A stretch of DNA of 64,000 nucleotides, taken from the NCBI RefSeq assembly GCF_026262505.1, contig NC_067205.1, positions 12,028,001 to 12,092,000 of the forward strand, given 5' to 3'. This document shows, in pieces, positions 1 through 10,865 of this stretch. The first letter of the stretch is position 1, and the number at the start of each line of letters is the position of its first letter. The notes under the pieces are model-generated. The model saw only the letters and a program-made list of their open reading frames with translations. It searched no databases and was not told where the DNA came from. Source of the stretch: Trichomonas vaginalis G3. Taxonomy: Eukaryota; Parabasalia; Trichomonadida; Trichomonadidae. Made by a program: the position numbers and the translations under genes.

Positions 1-354
1 ATACATTGACAGAATAGTTCTTTATACAAACAATGGTAAATGTTATAGAATAGCAGTCTTTGCTGAACCAAAATATTTTCATAAAGCAAAGAAAGTTGGT
101 ATAACTGAAATGGTGAAAGTTCTTGAAGCAGACAAAAATATAACAACAAAACTGACGATATTTCTAAAGGTAAGTTTATAATACAATATTATATCAAAAC
201 TGGCGTACTGTCAATATTTGACGGAGAGAAGTCAGTTCAAGAACAACTTACTGACCTGCTGCCAAAATCTGCTCGATGGAAGCTGTCGTTATGCCAATCT
301 GAGGAGCCCCAGCAGGTTTCATCGAACGAATCTTCAAAAGAGCATCTTCCGTGA
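1..354 (+). pseudogene. 3' part of small Polinton gene (139-residue family), Mav1 copy
   Basis: This is a partial copy of the small gene whose open versions lie at 23726-24145 and 58789-59208. I recognise no family. The protein is Lys-rich and has no membrane segment. Its last roughly 107 bases overlap, on the opposite strand, the 3' end of the capsid-like gene, an arrangement kept in all three Polinton copies. It belongs to a broken element and is cut by the window edge. Confidence 0.6.
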
Positions 355-1850
355 AAAGTGCTATTGGTTTTGTAAACTTCTTTGCTCTCAATTCATCTGG
401 ACCGTCTCTGTCACCAGTATATTGTATTTGTACAGTACCAACAGTTGAAATACCACCCATAAAGTCTTCTGAGTCAGCAAATGGAATGCCAAGCCAAAAG
501 TTTGAACGGTCTCCATTTGTATATTGAGTTTTTTGACCTCCTGTATGAGTCCATACTTTCACATATGGCATAATAGAACTTTGCATTTCAGGGTTAATGG
601 TTGTTGTGAAGTTGTTGTTAAAGTTCATAGCATCTAATGTCAAGTTGTATGACCTCATATCCTCAACTGTAGAATATTCTTCTCTTGGATAATATTTGCC
701 ATCTATGTTTATATGATATTTAATACCGGGGTTGTAGAAACAAGAATAGTCATTTATAGTTCGTCTGAACAGTACAAACATAGTATCTGCATGTTTCATT
801 GCAGTTGTTAAAGCAATATCTGTTCTTGCACCTGGGTCAGCACTTTGGTTTCCAACTTCACCTGCAAAGTCTTTGACAGATATTTGGTGTATAGGGAACA
901 TAAGTGGAACTGCAATATATTTGGCAGCTAAAGCATTTGAAATATCTGGGTCCAACATATAGACTGCAAGTCTGCTTTCTATTCTCTTGCATTCAAACTT
1001 TTCGCATGTGAACTTAACTGGGTCCCAAGCAGTTCCAGCAGCATTGAAATAATAGTTTACTTCATTGTTGAAGTTTGAGAAACCAAAGTCTAAGTCAACT
1101 TTGTCTTTGCAAAAGTCACAGAACTTGGCTCCACAGTTCCAGCTACAGTAATGTGAATGGGTCTTGTGTTGGTGCAATGACTAAGTTATTTTTGCTTGGA
1201 GTAAGTTCGATAGAAATTTTTCCTGCCCAGTTTGGCAAGTATCTTAAAAACCTGAAGATGAGGAAAGATGACAAAGGAACTCTAAGTTTCAGTTTTACTT
1301 TAGTGGCAGCAGTTCCATCTGAACCAGAAAGGTTAACATAAACTCCTGGAACGTTAGGGTCAAGTCTTCTTATTTTCTCAATAGTTGCATACTGGTCTGT
1401 TTGTTCTCTAGCTTGTGGTTGTACTGAGTTTCTCAAAGCGAACCATTCATAGTTTGCCCATGTTACTGTTTGAACTAAGTCAGAGTTAGAATATATCTTA
1501 TATCCCATGAAAACTTCTGGAGCATATTGGTATCCGACATAGAAAATTCCATTGCAACCTTTCTTGTCAGACAACTTGGCAGAAGGTTTTATTTCAATGT
1601 CTTGTTCCACGTATAAGAATGAGTTGTCAATAGAAATAATATGAAACCTGTCGCAAGCAATATCTACTGTTGTTGAAGAACCTTCTCCAAACTCACCTAC
1701 GTTTCCATAAGAAACAGCAGTTGTATATTCGTAAGTTCCAGGAACTATTTCTGACCTTCTAATGGCATTGTCGCATTCGTTATACCATTCGGAAACATTT
1801 CCGTTCATGGCATCCAAAACTGTTGGCGTTATATTCTGAGCGGCGTACAT
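248..1850 (-). pseudogene. Candidate major capsid protein region, Mav1 copy
   Basis: This is the Mav1 copy of the roughly 530-residue protein also found at 22223-23832 and 59102-60705. Its length, its position beside the long structural gene and its beta-rich sequence (for example the LPNWAGKISIEL segment) fit a double jelly-roll major capsid protein of Polintons. The match is by gene context and general character, not by a decisive motif. The region does not form one open frame here. The 3' end overlaps the small plus-strand gene tail to tail. Confidence 0.55.
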
Positions 1851-1882
1851 TTCATATGGGTAAAAATATAGAATAGTTGGAT

Positions 1883-4800
1883 TTATATGTCATAATAGAA
1901 CCCACTGGACCAAGCTTTACTTTCTTCCTGACTGAGTTTTTAACTCTTCTTTTTCCTTCATTGCCACTACTTTCACTAGATGAAGTTACTTCTTCACTAC
2001 TTTCACTTTGTTCTACTCTTCTCTTCTTCTTTGGTGTCGCTTTTGGTAACTTGCCCTCTGCTTCAAGTTGTTGCATCTTTGCTCATGTTCACCTAGTATG
2101 TTGTAAATTTCCCATGTCCTTTTTGCCTTTGGGCTCTGGTCGCCCATCTCAGGTAACCTATATCCTAGAAAGAGTTTGTCATAGTTTGTATTTGAGTCTT
2201 CGCGTATTGTTTGCATGACTCTTTCCTGAGTTTCCGGTTCAAGCTCTTCAAACAGAGCTGTCCATATGGAATAAGCTCGTTTCCAAATATATGTTTTTGT
2301 AGCCATTCTGGTTTTCTTTCCATGTTACCAACTATATCTTTTGTGAATGGGAAAGCTTTTACCCAATCTTTCAGTCTTGCGTCATTTATTTCTGTAGTTG
2401 GTTTTATTTTGTCAAGGAACATGTTTTTCAATACTAACATTTCATTTGGTACTGTCCATTTGAGTTTTCTTAAATATTCATCCCTTCTCAGTTCATTGTC
2501 TGCAAAGTAAGTTTTTATGACATTTTGCAAACTTTCGTTTGCAAGGTCATGTACAATAGGTTCTCTTCCTTCTCTCTCCCTAACTTTCTTTCTAAACTCT
2601 TCACCAAATATACCATCTCTATGGTTCTGTGTAGTTCTTTGAGATAAATGTTCTAGAACGTCAGGTGTTATATTTCCATCAGCCATGTTCATTTCATACT
2701 GGTCCAAAATATCTGCATCTTTCATATCTTTCAATGGCATTAAAGCCGCGCTGAAAATACCAGCTATATCTGGTTCACCATTCACTTCCATTGCGTCTAC
2801 AACTTCTTGGAATTGTGGTTGTAAGTTTATGAACCACCTATCCGGATTAGCTTTATGACCCCATCTCATTGTAGTTCCATCGTCTGCAGAAACAAAAGTA
2901 GGTTTGTTTCCATATTGGTTAGGTTCTGAATGAACTTTAAACAATGTTTCATTTCTATATGTTTTCTTGAAATTTAACCTTTTATTTCACCGAGTTCATC
3001 CGAAGATTGAACGTTAAATGCTCGTAAGTAAAAAGGGTTGTTGTATTTGTGTACATTTTTTTCAGTACTTCCATTCTATGCTGAATATTTTCATCTGGTG
3101 TTGGAGTCTTTTGTATGTCGGCAAACATTTTTCGATATTCTTCTACTATGTCAGCCGAATTTTTTTAGACTCTTGGAAATATTCCATATTTCCGCATACT
3201 CTTGTTGAGGGTCAAGATTTTTCGGCTGTTCCAAATCTTCATCTAGTTCTGTGAAGTTAGTTTCCAAAGGAGTGACTTGTTCGTTTCCTTCAGGCTCTTC
3301 TAGCTGTTGTTGCTGAACTATTTCTTCCATGTCTGGTTGTATCTGAACTTCTTCCTGTGGAGTTTCTTGTACCTCATCTGCTGGCATTTCATATATTCCG
3401 AGACCGTTTTCAACAATTTCCCTATCTACGTCATCCGCATTCATAAGCTTTTGTTCTTTCGTTCCGTCTCTATTTTTTACGCGTTTCATGACGAAAGTTG
3501 AATTGTCATTTAGCTCTGACATCAAATATCTCGGAGTAAATTCATCATGTCATTTGGATGATATGCTATTAAATCATATCCCTTAGCGAGCTTGTATTTT
3601 CCAGGTTTGAGATTATATCCGTTTTGGTGCTGAGCCATAAAGCTAAATAGGTTCGGGTCAGTATTTCCATCCTTGAACTTTCAATAGCTTCTTTATATCT
3701 GTCACTAAAGTCAATAGTATCTGGGAAACCACACTCTTCTTTAAGCATTTTTAAGAATTCTTGGTTTCCTTGTTCTCTACTTCTTTTATGTCCTTGCTCT
3801 GTTTGTGGTTGTTGTGCAGGGTTTTGAACTGTTGGTTGCTGTGCTGGTTGTTGTGTTGGTTTGTGCTGGTTTGTGTTGGTTGTTGTGTTGTTGTTGTGTT
3901 GGTTTTGGTTGTTTTGGTGCATGCCTGTGTCTGTGTCCATGTGACGATGTAAATGTTCTAGGTAGTCCTGGTGCAGGTGCTTCTCTTGGAGGGTTTGGTG
4001 GTATATAAGTTCCACCAGCTGGCACATATGTTCCATCTGCAGCGTAATGTCCTACCTGACTTTTCGTTTTTAAGAAAGCATTTACTAGGTCTGTTTTGGT
4101 CTGTTGTAACTCTTTTTCTTGACTTTCCACAACAGTTGCTCTAACGGCGTCATAGGCACTTTGAACTGCCTGTCTCGTTGCTGCATCTGTTATTTTCGTC
4201 ATATTTTGTGCTACTTCTTTTAACTCTTTGTCGAAACCTTCAGACTTCAGTTTCTTTCCAGATGAGAAGTCGTTCACTTGTTTCACCTTACTATGAAGAG
4301 CTTCGAAGGCGTTCTTAAAGTCAGCATTTGTTAAAGCTTCATTTGAACTGTCTTCATCCGCTTGTATTTTTGTCCTTATTGACCCTATGAGTTGGGCTGC
4401 TTTAGCGTTGGCTTGGGCATCTAACCAGTCATTGTTAGCTTTTATATATTCTGCGCTTTTCATTGCCTTTTGCATAGCCGCGTCGTTATTTTTACTTTCT
4501 TGTGCTAAGTTTTCATACTGTACGGTTTGGTTTTGCAACTGTAAAAGTTTTTCTGCCTTTACATTTGCTTCAACTTCTTTTTTATACTCATCGCTATCCA
4601 TATATGTCTTCAGGGCTTTTTGTTTTATTTCTTCATCTTTCAGTACTTTATATTGAGTAGTATGGTTTTTCAAATTTATGACATCTTGTTCCATTTTTGC
4701 TACTTCTGCTGCTTTTTCTGACACTTTTTTCGCATATTCCTCTGTACTTAGTTCTTTCAGTTGTTCTTCTTTCTTCTTTTTCTCTACGTTTAACTCATTG

Positions 4801-5172
4801 AGTTTCTTTGTGTGTCTGTCATATTCTAGTTTCTTTTCGTTTTCACTTATTTGCTTCTGTATGTCTATGTTTGACTTTTTGACATCTGTTATTTGATTTT
4901 TGAGTGAACTCAAATTCATTTGACTTTGAGGGTTATAGCTGTTCCGTCTGCAGCTCCACCATAGCCTGCCATTTTCGCTAAAAGTGCCGCTCTTAAACCT
5001 CCACTCTGTGCACCAATAACTCGGTTTAAAAGCATAGGTTGCTTGACATTTGTTGCAACATAGTGGGGTCATTCAGCATTTGTTGTTGCAACTGTTGTTG
5101 TGGTGTTTTTACTATTGGATGTTTCAATGCTCTCTTCCTCTTACGTATATTCTTACGTAGCTTACGTGGCAT
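1883..5172 (-). pseudogene. Long coiled-coil / Gln-Pro-rich structural protein region, Mav1 copy
   Basis: This region encodes a protein of roughly 1,090 residues. The start at 5172 gives a very basic N-terminus (MPRKLRKNIRKRKRALKHP), followed by a Gln/Met-rich stretch. A long Lys/Glu coiled coil comes next, then a Pro/Gln/Thr-rich linker that differs in repeat number between copies, and an acidic C-terminal half. The basic start could bind nucleic acid and the coiled coil suggests a fibrous or scaffold role in a virion, but I recognise no named family. It sits next to the capsid-like gene in all copies. It belongs to a broken element. Confidence 0.6.
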
Positions 5173-5248
5173 TTTAAGTGAAGTTAAAAAGCGGTTTTTG
5201 ACAGATGTTTATATGACACTTTTTGTTCAGCACAAAAAACTACTCGGT

Positions 5249-5413
5249 CAACGGCGATGACTCTCAAAAACCGTTGTGCAAAAAGTTTTACCGTTGGACA
5301 AAAAAGTATATATAGAAAACAAAAAACGTTTATAGTTCATTCAATATTTGAGATGGAACGGTTTTCCAACGGTAACTATTAAATAAAATAAAAAAATAGA
5401 GGGGGTTCCGTTG
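5249..5413. promoter_or_regulatory. Cluster of CAACGG Myb-type half sites upstream of the 450-residue gene
   Basis: The hexamer CAACGG occurs at 5249 and 5367 on the plus strand and at 5271, 5291 and 5408 on the minus strand, five times in 165 bases. YAACGG is the classic half site for Myb-type DNA-binding domains, and trichomonads have many Myb regulators. A TCATT sequence at 5337-5341 fits the Trichomonas initiator (TCAYW), but lies about 100 bases before the chosen ATG, farther than usual. The sites are seen; the regulatory role is inferred. Confidence 0.4.
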
Positions 5414-5441
5414 ACGAAAACGGTTTATTTTAAACTTTTCT

Positions 5442-6794
5442 ATGAGTAGTCCGAAAAAAACAGTTTATTTTTGTCTAATGGAAGGAAGAAAAAGTGTCGC
5501 AAACAATTCGTCGACTACCTCTGCAGTTAAAGTTCCTACAACTTATGTCTCACCATTCTCAAAACCCTTACAACCTCCTATAATACCAAAGCAACTTCCT
5601 CATACAATTGCAAACAATTCGTCGACTACCTCTGCAGTTAAAGTTCCTACAACTTATGTCTCACCATTCTCAAAACCCTTACGACCTCCTATAATACCAA
5701 AGCAACTTCCTCATACAATTGCAAACAAATTGTCCAACAATTTGAGTTCTTCTTCTCAAAACACAACAGATACAGCTCAGCCAACAGGTCAAGCAACAAC
5801 AACTATCGGAACAGAAGCATTTTCAGAAGAAGTTCATACCAATCAGACTCCAATCGAACATACAGAAACACAACCACCCGAAAATACAGAAACACATCCA
5901 ATCGAACATACAGAAACACATTCTGCAATGACCACTAGGTCGCAAACACGATATCTCGCCTTTTGCAAACAATTTAAGTCTCAAATTCAAGACACACAAG
6001 ATAGCGACACTCCTCTTTCAGAGAAAGTTCGTAGAAAATACGCAAAGCAAAGGTTAGAATTGTTAGATAAGTTAAATGAACAGTGGGGTTCAGAAGACAA
6101 TCGAGATTATAACGAGATGTTTCAAGCTGTCATGGATGCCATTCAGCCTCTTGAAAACGAAATCAAAGACCCTGGCGTACTTGTTGACATGTTTGCTTCA
6201 TATTTACCCGTTACTGCCAATCTCATAGCGTTGCAAGCTATTGACCAGTTCATTCACTTGTTTCCAAAGAACTTGCAGAAGCATTTACAAGAAGTTAAAG
6301 TTGCTGAATTTGTCCGTTTATATCCAAATTCATACAATTATTTGGAAGAATTGAATGAACATGGTGAAAGGTCATTCTATTTATATTTCTACACAAAAGA
6401 CAACCAGTCAAAACGACTATACTGCATTGAACCTATGCCTCAATTCGTAGACAATTTCCACGTTATAACAACTGTTGCTTTAGATATTCCTGCCAGAGTT
6501 CCATATGGAGGAACAGTAACTATCTCAAGCTTTCCCAAGGGCTATAAAGGAAAGCCTCTCACAATTGCAAAATTCACACACAGCAGTTGCCAATTTGTTC
6601 AAGATGTCGAGTTCCATTTCCTCAACAATACGACTTTCATCATAGAGACTCCTCAAGAAGGTATATACAAAGTTTTCATTGCAGGATTTGTTGATCCCAA
6701 TGGCGAAGAAGAAGAAGTCGAAGAAATCCTCACCTCAGAGAGCGAAGAAGAAGAAAATTTCCAAGACATTCAAGATTCAGAATATACCGAATAA
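5442..6794 (+). CDS. 450-residue protein of unknown function, Polinton cargo
   Basis: This is a single open frame of 450 codons that I do not recognise. Residues about 20-93 are two head-to-tail copies of a 37-residue Ser/Thr/Pro-rich unit, followed by a Thr/Gln-rich stretch with three HTET-type repeats. The middle (about 185-300) is charged and helical. Residues about 300-410 look beta-rich and globular, and the last 35 residues are strongly acidic (EEEEVEE, ESEEEE). No signal peptide or membrane segment is visible. The start at 5442 gives the longest frame; ATG at 5478 (MEGRKS) is an alternative. It lies 90 bases inside the terminal stem-loop of Mav1 and has no counterpart in the other copies, so it looks like accessory cargo. 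It could also be a host gene trapped at the end. Confidence 0.65.
   Translation: MSSPKKTVYFCLMEGRKSVANNSSTTSAVKVPTTYVSPFSKPLQPPIIPKQLPHTIANNSSTTSAVKVPTTYVSPFSKPLRPPIIPKQLPHTIANKLSNNLSSSSQNTTDTAQPTGQATTTIGTEAFSEEVHTNQTPIEHTETQPPENTETHPIEHTETHSAMTTRSQTRYLAFCKQFKSQIQDTQDSDTPLSEKVRRKYAKQRLELLDKLNEQWGSEDNRDYNEMFQAVMDAIQPLENEIKDPGVLVDMFASYLPVTANLIALQAIDQFIHLFPKNLQKHLQEVKVAEFVRLYPNSYNYLEELNEHGERSFYLYFYTKDNQSKRLYCIEPMPQFVDNFHVITTVALDIPARVPYGGTVTISSFPKGYKGKPLTIAKFTHSSCQFVQDVEFHFLNNTTFIIETPQEGIYKVFIAGFVDPNGEEEEVEEILTSESEEEENFQDIQDSEYTE
5499..5720 (+). repeat. Two in-frame 111-bp tandem repeats in the 450-residue gene
   Basis: Units at 5499-5609 and 5610-5720 are nearly identical (one visible coding difference, Gln versus Arg). 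The start of a third unit follows at 5721 and then diverges. The period is a multiple of three, so the frame is kept. This looks like a recent duplication. Confidence 0.9.
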
Positions 6795-6883
6795 AAAAAC
6801 AATTTAAGACTAAAAATTTAATTTTATTATAATATTTTATTTTTTTCATCTGGTCTTTGTCTCATTCCTCCTCTAGTTTCTTA

Positions 6884-6946
6884 GGGGCTAGAAGGGGCGC
6901 AGCCCCTGGAAGCCTCAATCCCTTTTTTTTTTTTTTTTTTTTTTTT
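6884..6946 (-). repeat. Polinton terminal repeat: stem-loop plus T-run, Mav1 end
   Basis: The sequence has an outer stem (GGGGCT with AGCCTC) around an inner stem (AGGGGC, loop GCA, GCCCCT), then CAATCCC and 24 T residues. Outer parts match the ends at 11295, 17917 and 42150, where the inner stem is instead GGCAC/GTGCC. Both arms differ together, so the hairpin is kept while its sequence changes. Confidence 0.8.
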
Positions 6947-7079
6947 AAAAAATGAGAAAAAAAACTTTTCAAAGAACTTTTCATAATCTCAAAGAAAATT
7001 TTTTATTCAATAATTATATAAATTAATTAACATTCATAATGAAATTGGATTTTTTTTATAAAAAATTGGTCCTACTTAA

Positions 7080-8150
7080 CTTTTTGAGAGAATTTGGCTT
7101 TCTCGTAAACGAAAAAGGGATTTGACGGAGTCAAATCCCCGCTCACAAAAAGTGGACTTTACATGTCAAATTTTATATGCATGTAATGTCCACTTTTATG
7201 AGTTTTAGGAAGGAATTGGAAGCCATGAGTTACTGACATTGCATCAGTATCTCATAGCCTCCAATTCCTTCAAAAAATGGGAGAAACTTTGTCCGAATAG
7301 TTTAACATTCGGACAAAGTTTCTCCCATCTTTCAATGTAATTGCTACCTGTGAGGTACTGACTTGAAGTCAGTGCTTCACAGGTAGCAATATCCAAAAAT
7401 TTAAAAACATTTTATCAGTTCGTTAGAGAACTAGAGCCTCCTAGGTACTGAACCAGAATCAGTGCCTAGGGGACTCTAGTGATCTATATAAATCTGAAAA
7501 ACTTTGAGGAAATTGTTCGACATTTCCTCAAAGTTTCTCAGCAATTTAGCGAGGAATGTTCGTTATCGTGTAGATATTTATAATATATACATAATAACAA
7601 ACATTCCCCGCTAAAAGATGTAAAATCTTATAAGAAATAATTGCAAAAGAATAACAAATTGCAACAAATTTTATATGAAACTGAACCTTATGAGGTAGTG
7701 ATTCAAGATCACCGCCTCATAAGATTCAGTTTCAATCTCAAGTATCTCAAAAGTAAGGCTCTATTTTTTGCCATGTAAAGTGTCACTTTTTCTGTCCAAA
7801 TGATAAGTTATTCAGAGAAAGTTTCCCAGCTATCAAGAGGGAATTGTTCCTTATGAGGTATATATTCATACTGTATACCTCATAAGGAACAATTCCCTCC
7901 TTAAAACGAGAAAACTTGTTCGAAATTGTTTATCATTTCGAACAAGTTTTCTCGTTTTTAATAAGAAACTAAAGGCTATGAGGCACTGATTATATATTAG
8001 TGCCTCACAGCCTTTAGTTTCTAATAGATAGCTGGGAAACTTTCTCCAAATGATAAGTTATTCAGAGAAAGTTTCCCAGCTATCAAGAGGGAATTGTTCC
8101 TTATGAGGTATATAGTTATAATGTATACCTCATAAGGAACAATTCCCTCA
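7080..8150. repeat. Array of about 13 perfect hairpins (hairpin array 1)
   Basis: Consecutive inverted repeats with arms of about 20-30 bp lie at 7117-7139, 7147-7198, 7210-7270, 7278-7327, 7340-7390, 7430-7480, 7493-7540, 7547-7614, 7677-7733, 7837-7899, 7905-7956, 7963-8022 and 8087-8149. Two classes are visible. Class A often has GGTACTGA-loop-TCAGTACC near the tip. Class B has arms like GAAACTTTGTCCGAAT. An additional pair, 7815-7834 with 8027-8046, encloses three hairpins. The head at 7080-7180 resembles that of the array at 42309. No gene is present. Confidence 0.85.
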
Positions 8151-8169
8151 TTAAAATCGTAGATATTTT

Positions 8170-9250
8170 TTACTTATTACTCATGCTTTCAAAATCACAA
8201 TCCTCTGAAAAGTTATTTTTTATTAAGAATTTAGAATTTTGATAAATACCTTTTTTCAATTTGATATAATACTTATATATTTTCAAAAAGACATTTTGAA
8301 AAGATATCTCAAAAGTTCTCTGAAAACCTATTTTTGATTAATTTTGAGAAATATCCGTATTAAATTAATCAATAAATTCATTCAACACTACTTTAATTTT
8401 TAAATTCAAAAAATTATATGTGCTTCTTAAAATGTCTCACAAAAATTTTATTATAAAATTATATACAATATTAAAAATCCCACAACATTTTTTACTTTAC
8501 ATAATCGTACTTCCTCGACGATTAATTTCCCCTCAATTCCTATCGTTGACTGAACTTAGCATGCAACAAAATAATAATCTATATAGTATTTTAATTGATT
8601 TTGAAGAAGTGAAATCGAATTCTATAATATTTTTACGGTAAGATTTTTGATGGAATAAAAAATTTAATTACCAAAGTGAGTAAACAATATTCGAAGCTAG
8701 GAAGAGGTTTTAAAAATTAAGTTGTCTGTGACCGGATAAAATGTAAAAGATGTTCATTATTATTGACGTTCTCCATTCAAAATTGCTCAGAAATTATATA
8801 AGCTGACGGGAAAATAGAAAAACCTGAAGTAAAACTTTTTAAAAAAAAGTATGCAATAATTCTATTATATTCTCGTGTGAAGGATGATACTAAAAGAAAC
8901 TGAAATTTATGCCAAGAATATTGAAAGATAAATAAATGATGAAATTTCGATAATTACAATGTAGGCACGTATCTGAGTCAGAGTTATGTTTTTAATTCAG
9001 AGAAAAACTTTTTGTTACAGATTTTGGCTGCTTACATAAAAGTTATTCAGTAATTATGTAATAAACAGAAATTCATCAAAAGTGACAGCTCTCAATTTTT
9101 TGACATTTGTAAATTCTAAATTGAATGAGAAAAATGAAATAATACTAAGCATAATACAATATTCTAGATTTAATTATAATTAGGAAAAAGTTAGTTTTGA
9201 GAGTACTTTTCATAGGCATATAGAATGAAATCTTCTGAAAAATAATATCA
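8170..9250. other. A+T-rich stretch without visible features
   Basis: I see no convincing gene, tandem repeat or hairpin array here. The only open frame of note (8420-8641) is short, low in complexity and has no recognisable content. Confidence 0.6.
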
Positions 9251-9688
9251 CATAAACTCATATTATTTTCTAATATATAACTATTTTATATAAAAATCAA
9301 ATTCAATGATCTTAAAAGCGAAGGATAAACCTCAAAATTTACGAATATAATGAGTGGGAATATAATGCTTATCTATCATAAAACCATATGAAATATCAAT
9401 TTTTGCTTTACGCCTAATTTTTGACGACAATTAGCAAAAAATGTTAAATGTTAACACTCAGTCCATTTGAATATGAAAAATAAAATTGACTTTGATTAAA
9501 TGTTTTTATTTATCATGCAATTCTTCTTGCGACCAAAGATTTGAATAAAATTTCAAAAAATAAGATAGCTTAAAAAATAATATACGGTAGTGTTTACTAA
9601 TAGATGAATAGTATATAAATTCTATTAAAATGGATTTGATCCAAAAAAATATATAAAATTTGATCATAAATAAAATCGTTTTAAATTA
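9251..9688 (+). repeat. Left terminal inverted repeat of the DNA transposon
   Basis: This repeat pairs with the sequence ending at 11294. The match runs from CATAAACTC at the tip to about GATCATAAATAAAAT near 9685, then stops. Confidence 0.85.
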
Positions 9689-9779
9689 CTTCTTCATTTA
9701 AATTATAACAATTATTTTTGATTTTTATTTATCATCCACATTCAAATTTGAATCTTATCACAAAAGAAGGACCACTTTT

Positions 9780-10826
9780 ATGACTACTGCCAAATCTATA
9801 AGCAGAGAATGGCTATTTGAAGCTAAAAGAAGAATAGAAGAAGGTGAATCTTACAAAAGTGTGGGAAAGGAAGTTGAATTGGAAAATGGTAAAATTAAAT
9901 TGAATGTTGCCGAAAATACAATAAGAAGAGCATTTCAACTTCAAGAAATCGAATTACCAAAAGTTAGTCGCGGCAGAAAACCAAATCCACCAACATTTGA
10001 GCAAAAACAATTAATTAATTCTTGTGTTTCACAATATAAAGGAGGAATTTCAAAAACTTATTTATTGATTAAAAGGTTTCAAAATATTGCTCAAAATCCC
10101 GATTGTGAGAAAGAAAAAGAAGAAATTGCAAAAGAATTTGAAAATATAGAAGATTTGACAAAAGATCAAATTTTTGACAATTTACAAAAAATAAAGCATC
10201 ATCAAGTGGAAAAATTTATGATGGAATCAGGTTTATCTTCAAAAAGAGATTACAAACCAGCAGATCCACCTACCAAATATCGTGCCATATCAAAGAATTT
10301 GATATGGCACTGCGATATTCATTACCTTCACGGTAATGTTTCTTTTCCATTTTTTGCCATATTGGATGATATGACACGTAAAGTTCTCAAAACTAAATTA
10401 TTGAAAAACAAGTCTTCCAACTCAACAGCGAAGGTTTTAAGAAAACTTTTAGAGGAGTTTATTCCTTACTGCATCTGGACCGATAACGGCGGTGAAAACC
10501 GCGGTGAATTCGGCCAGGTTATGCAGGAAAACGGAATAGTTTGGAAGCACACCTTGCCGTATATGCCAAGACAGAACGGCAAGGTGGAGCGCCTGTGGCC
10601 AAGCTTAGAAAAGTTTTTGCCAGACGAGTTGGATGATATTCAACAAATCAAGGACTCAGTTCAGCAGTTCATTGAAAAATACAACAATACACCACATTTA
10701 TCTCTCGATATTAATCCAAAACGAATAGTAATTACACTCCTAACGAATTATTCGAAGTTTCAAAATTTTGGTACGAGCCAGAAATGCAAAAATGGGAGTT
10801 ATATATCAAAGACGAATGGGTCTTAG
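9780..10826 (+). CDS. DDE (rve-core) transposase, C-terminus frameshifted
   Basis: The 348-codon frame encodes a transposase. Residues 1-90 are basic and look like a helix-turn-helix DNA-binding part (EGESYKSVGKEV, ENTIRRAF). The integrase core has D179 (WHCDIHYL), D235 (WTDNGGEN) and E270 (NGKVERLW), with spacings of 55 and 34 residues, as in IS481/IS3-like and retroviral-type enzymes. Near 10720-10735 the frame departs from the expected tail; an alternative frame with NYTPNELFEVSKFW and a Trp-rich end continues to a stop at 10838-10840. The tail after about residue 315 is therefore probably altered by one frameshift. The start at 9780 lies just inside the left repeat. GC content is higher at 10450-10620 than in the surroundings. 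The exact superfamily is uncertain. Confidence 0.85.
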   Translation: MTTAKSISREWLFEAKRRIEEGESYKSVGKEVELENGKIKLNVAENTIRRAFQLQEIELPKVSRGRKPNPPTFEQKQLINSCVSQYKGGISKTYLLIKRFQNIAQNPDCEKEKEEIAKEFENIEDLTKDQIFDNLQKIKHHQVEKFMMESGLSSKRDYKPADPPTKYRAISKNLIWHCDIHYLHGNVSFPFFAILDDMTRKVLKTKLLKNKSSNSTAKVLRKLLEEFIPYCIWTDNGGENRGEFGQVMQENGIVWKHTLPYMPRQNGKVERLWPSLEKFLPDELDDIQQIKDSVQQFIEKYNNTPHLSLDINPKRIVITLLTNYSKFQNFGTSQKCKNGSYISKTNGS

Positions 10827-10865
10827 CAAAATTTGAATAATTACATCATTTTAAATGACTACTAA

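Larger units (their letters stand above)
1..6946 (-). mobile_element. Polinton/Maverick fragment Mav1 (one end, runs off window)
   Basis: This is a fossil Polinton that continues beyond the left edge of the window. Its gene order (small gene, capsid-like gene, long coiled-coil gene) matches one end of the complete copy at 17917-42150, in inverted orientation. It finishes with a stem-loop and a T-run at 6884-6946 that match the ends of the other copies. It carries an extra 450-residue gene where the complete copy has only tandem repeats. It looks broken, with roughly ten breaks in the visible part. Its similarity to the other copies suggests a fairly recent origin. The link between the part left of about 5210 and the 5442-6946 part is inferred from the terminal repeat and could be wrong. 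Confidence 0.75.

Noticed and set aside
7080-8150. tRNA or rRNA genes among the hairpins
   Set aside because: The hairpins lack cloverleaf order, conserved tRNA boxes (GGTTCGANTCC) or rRNA sequence.
8420-8641. 73-codon open frame in the A+T-rich stretch
   Set aside because: Short, low in complexity, no leader, no relatives recognised; expected by chance in A+T-rich DNA.
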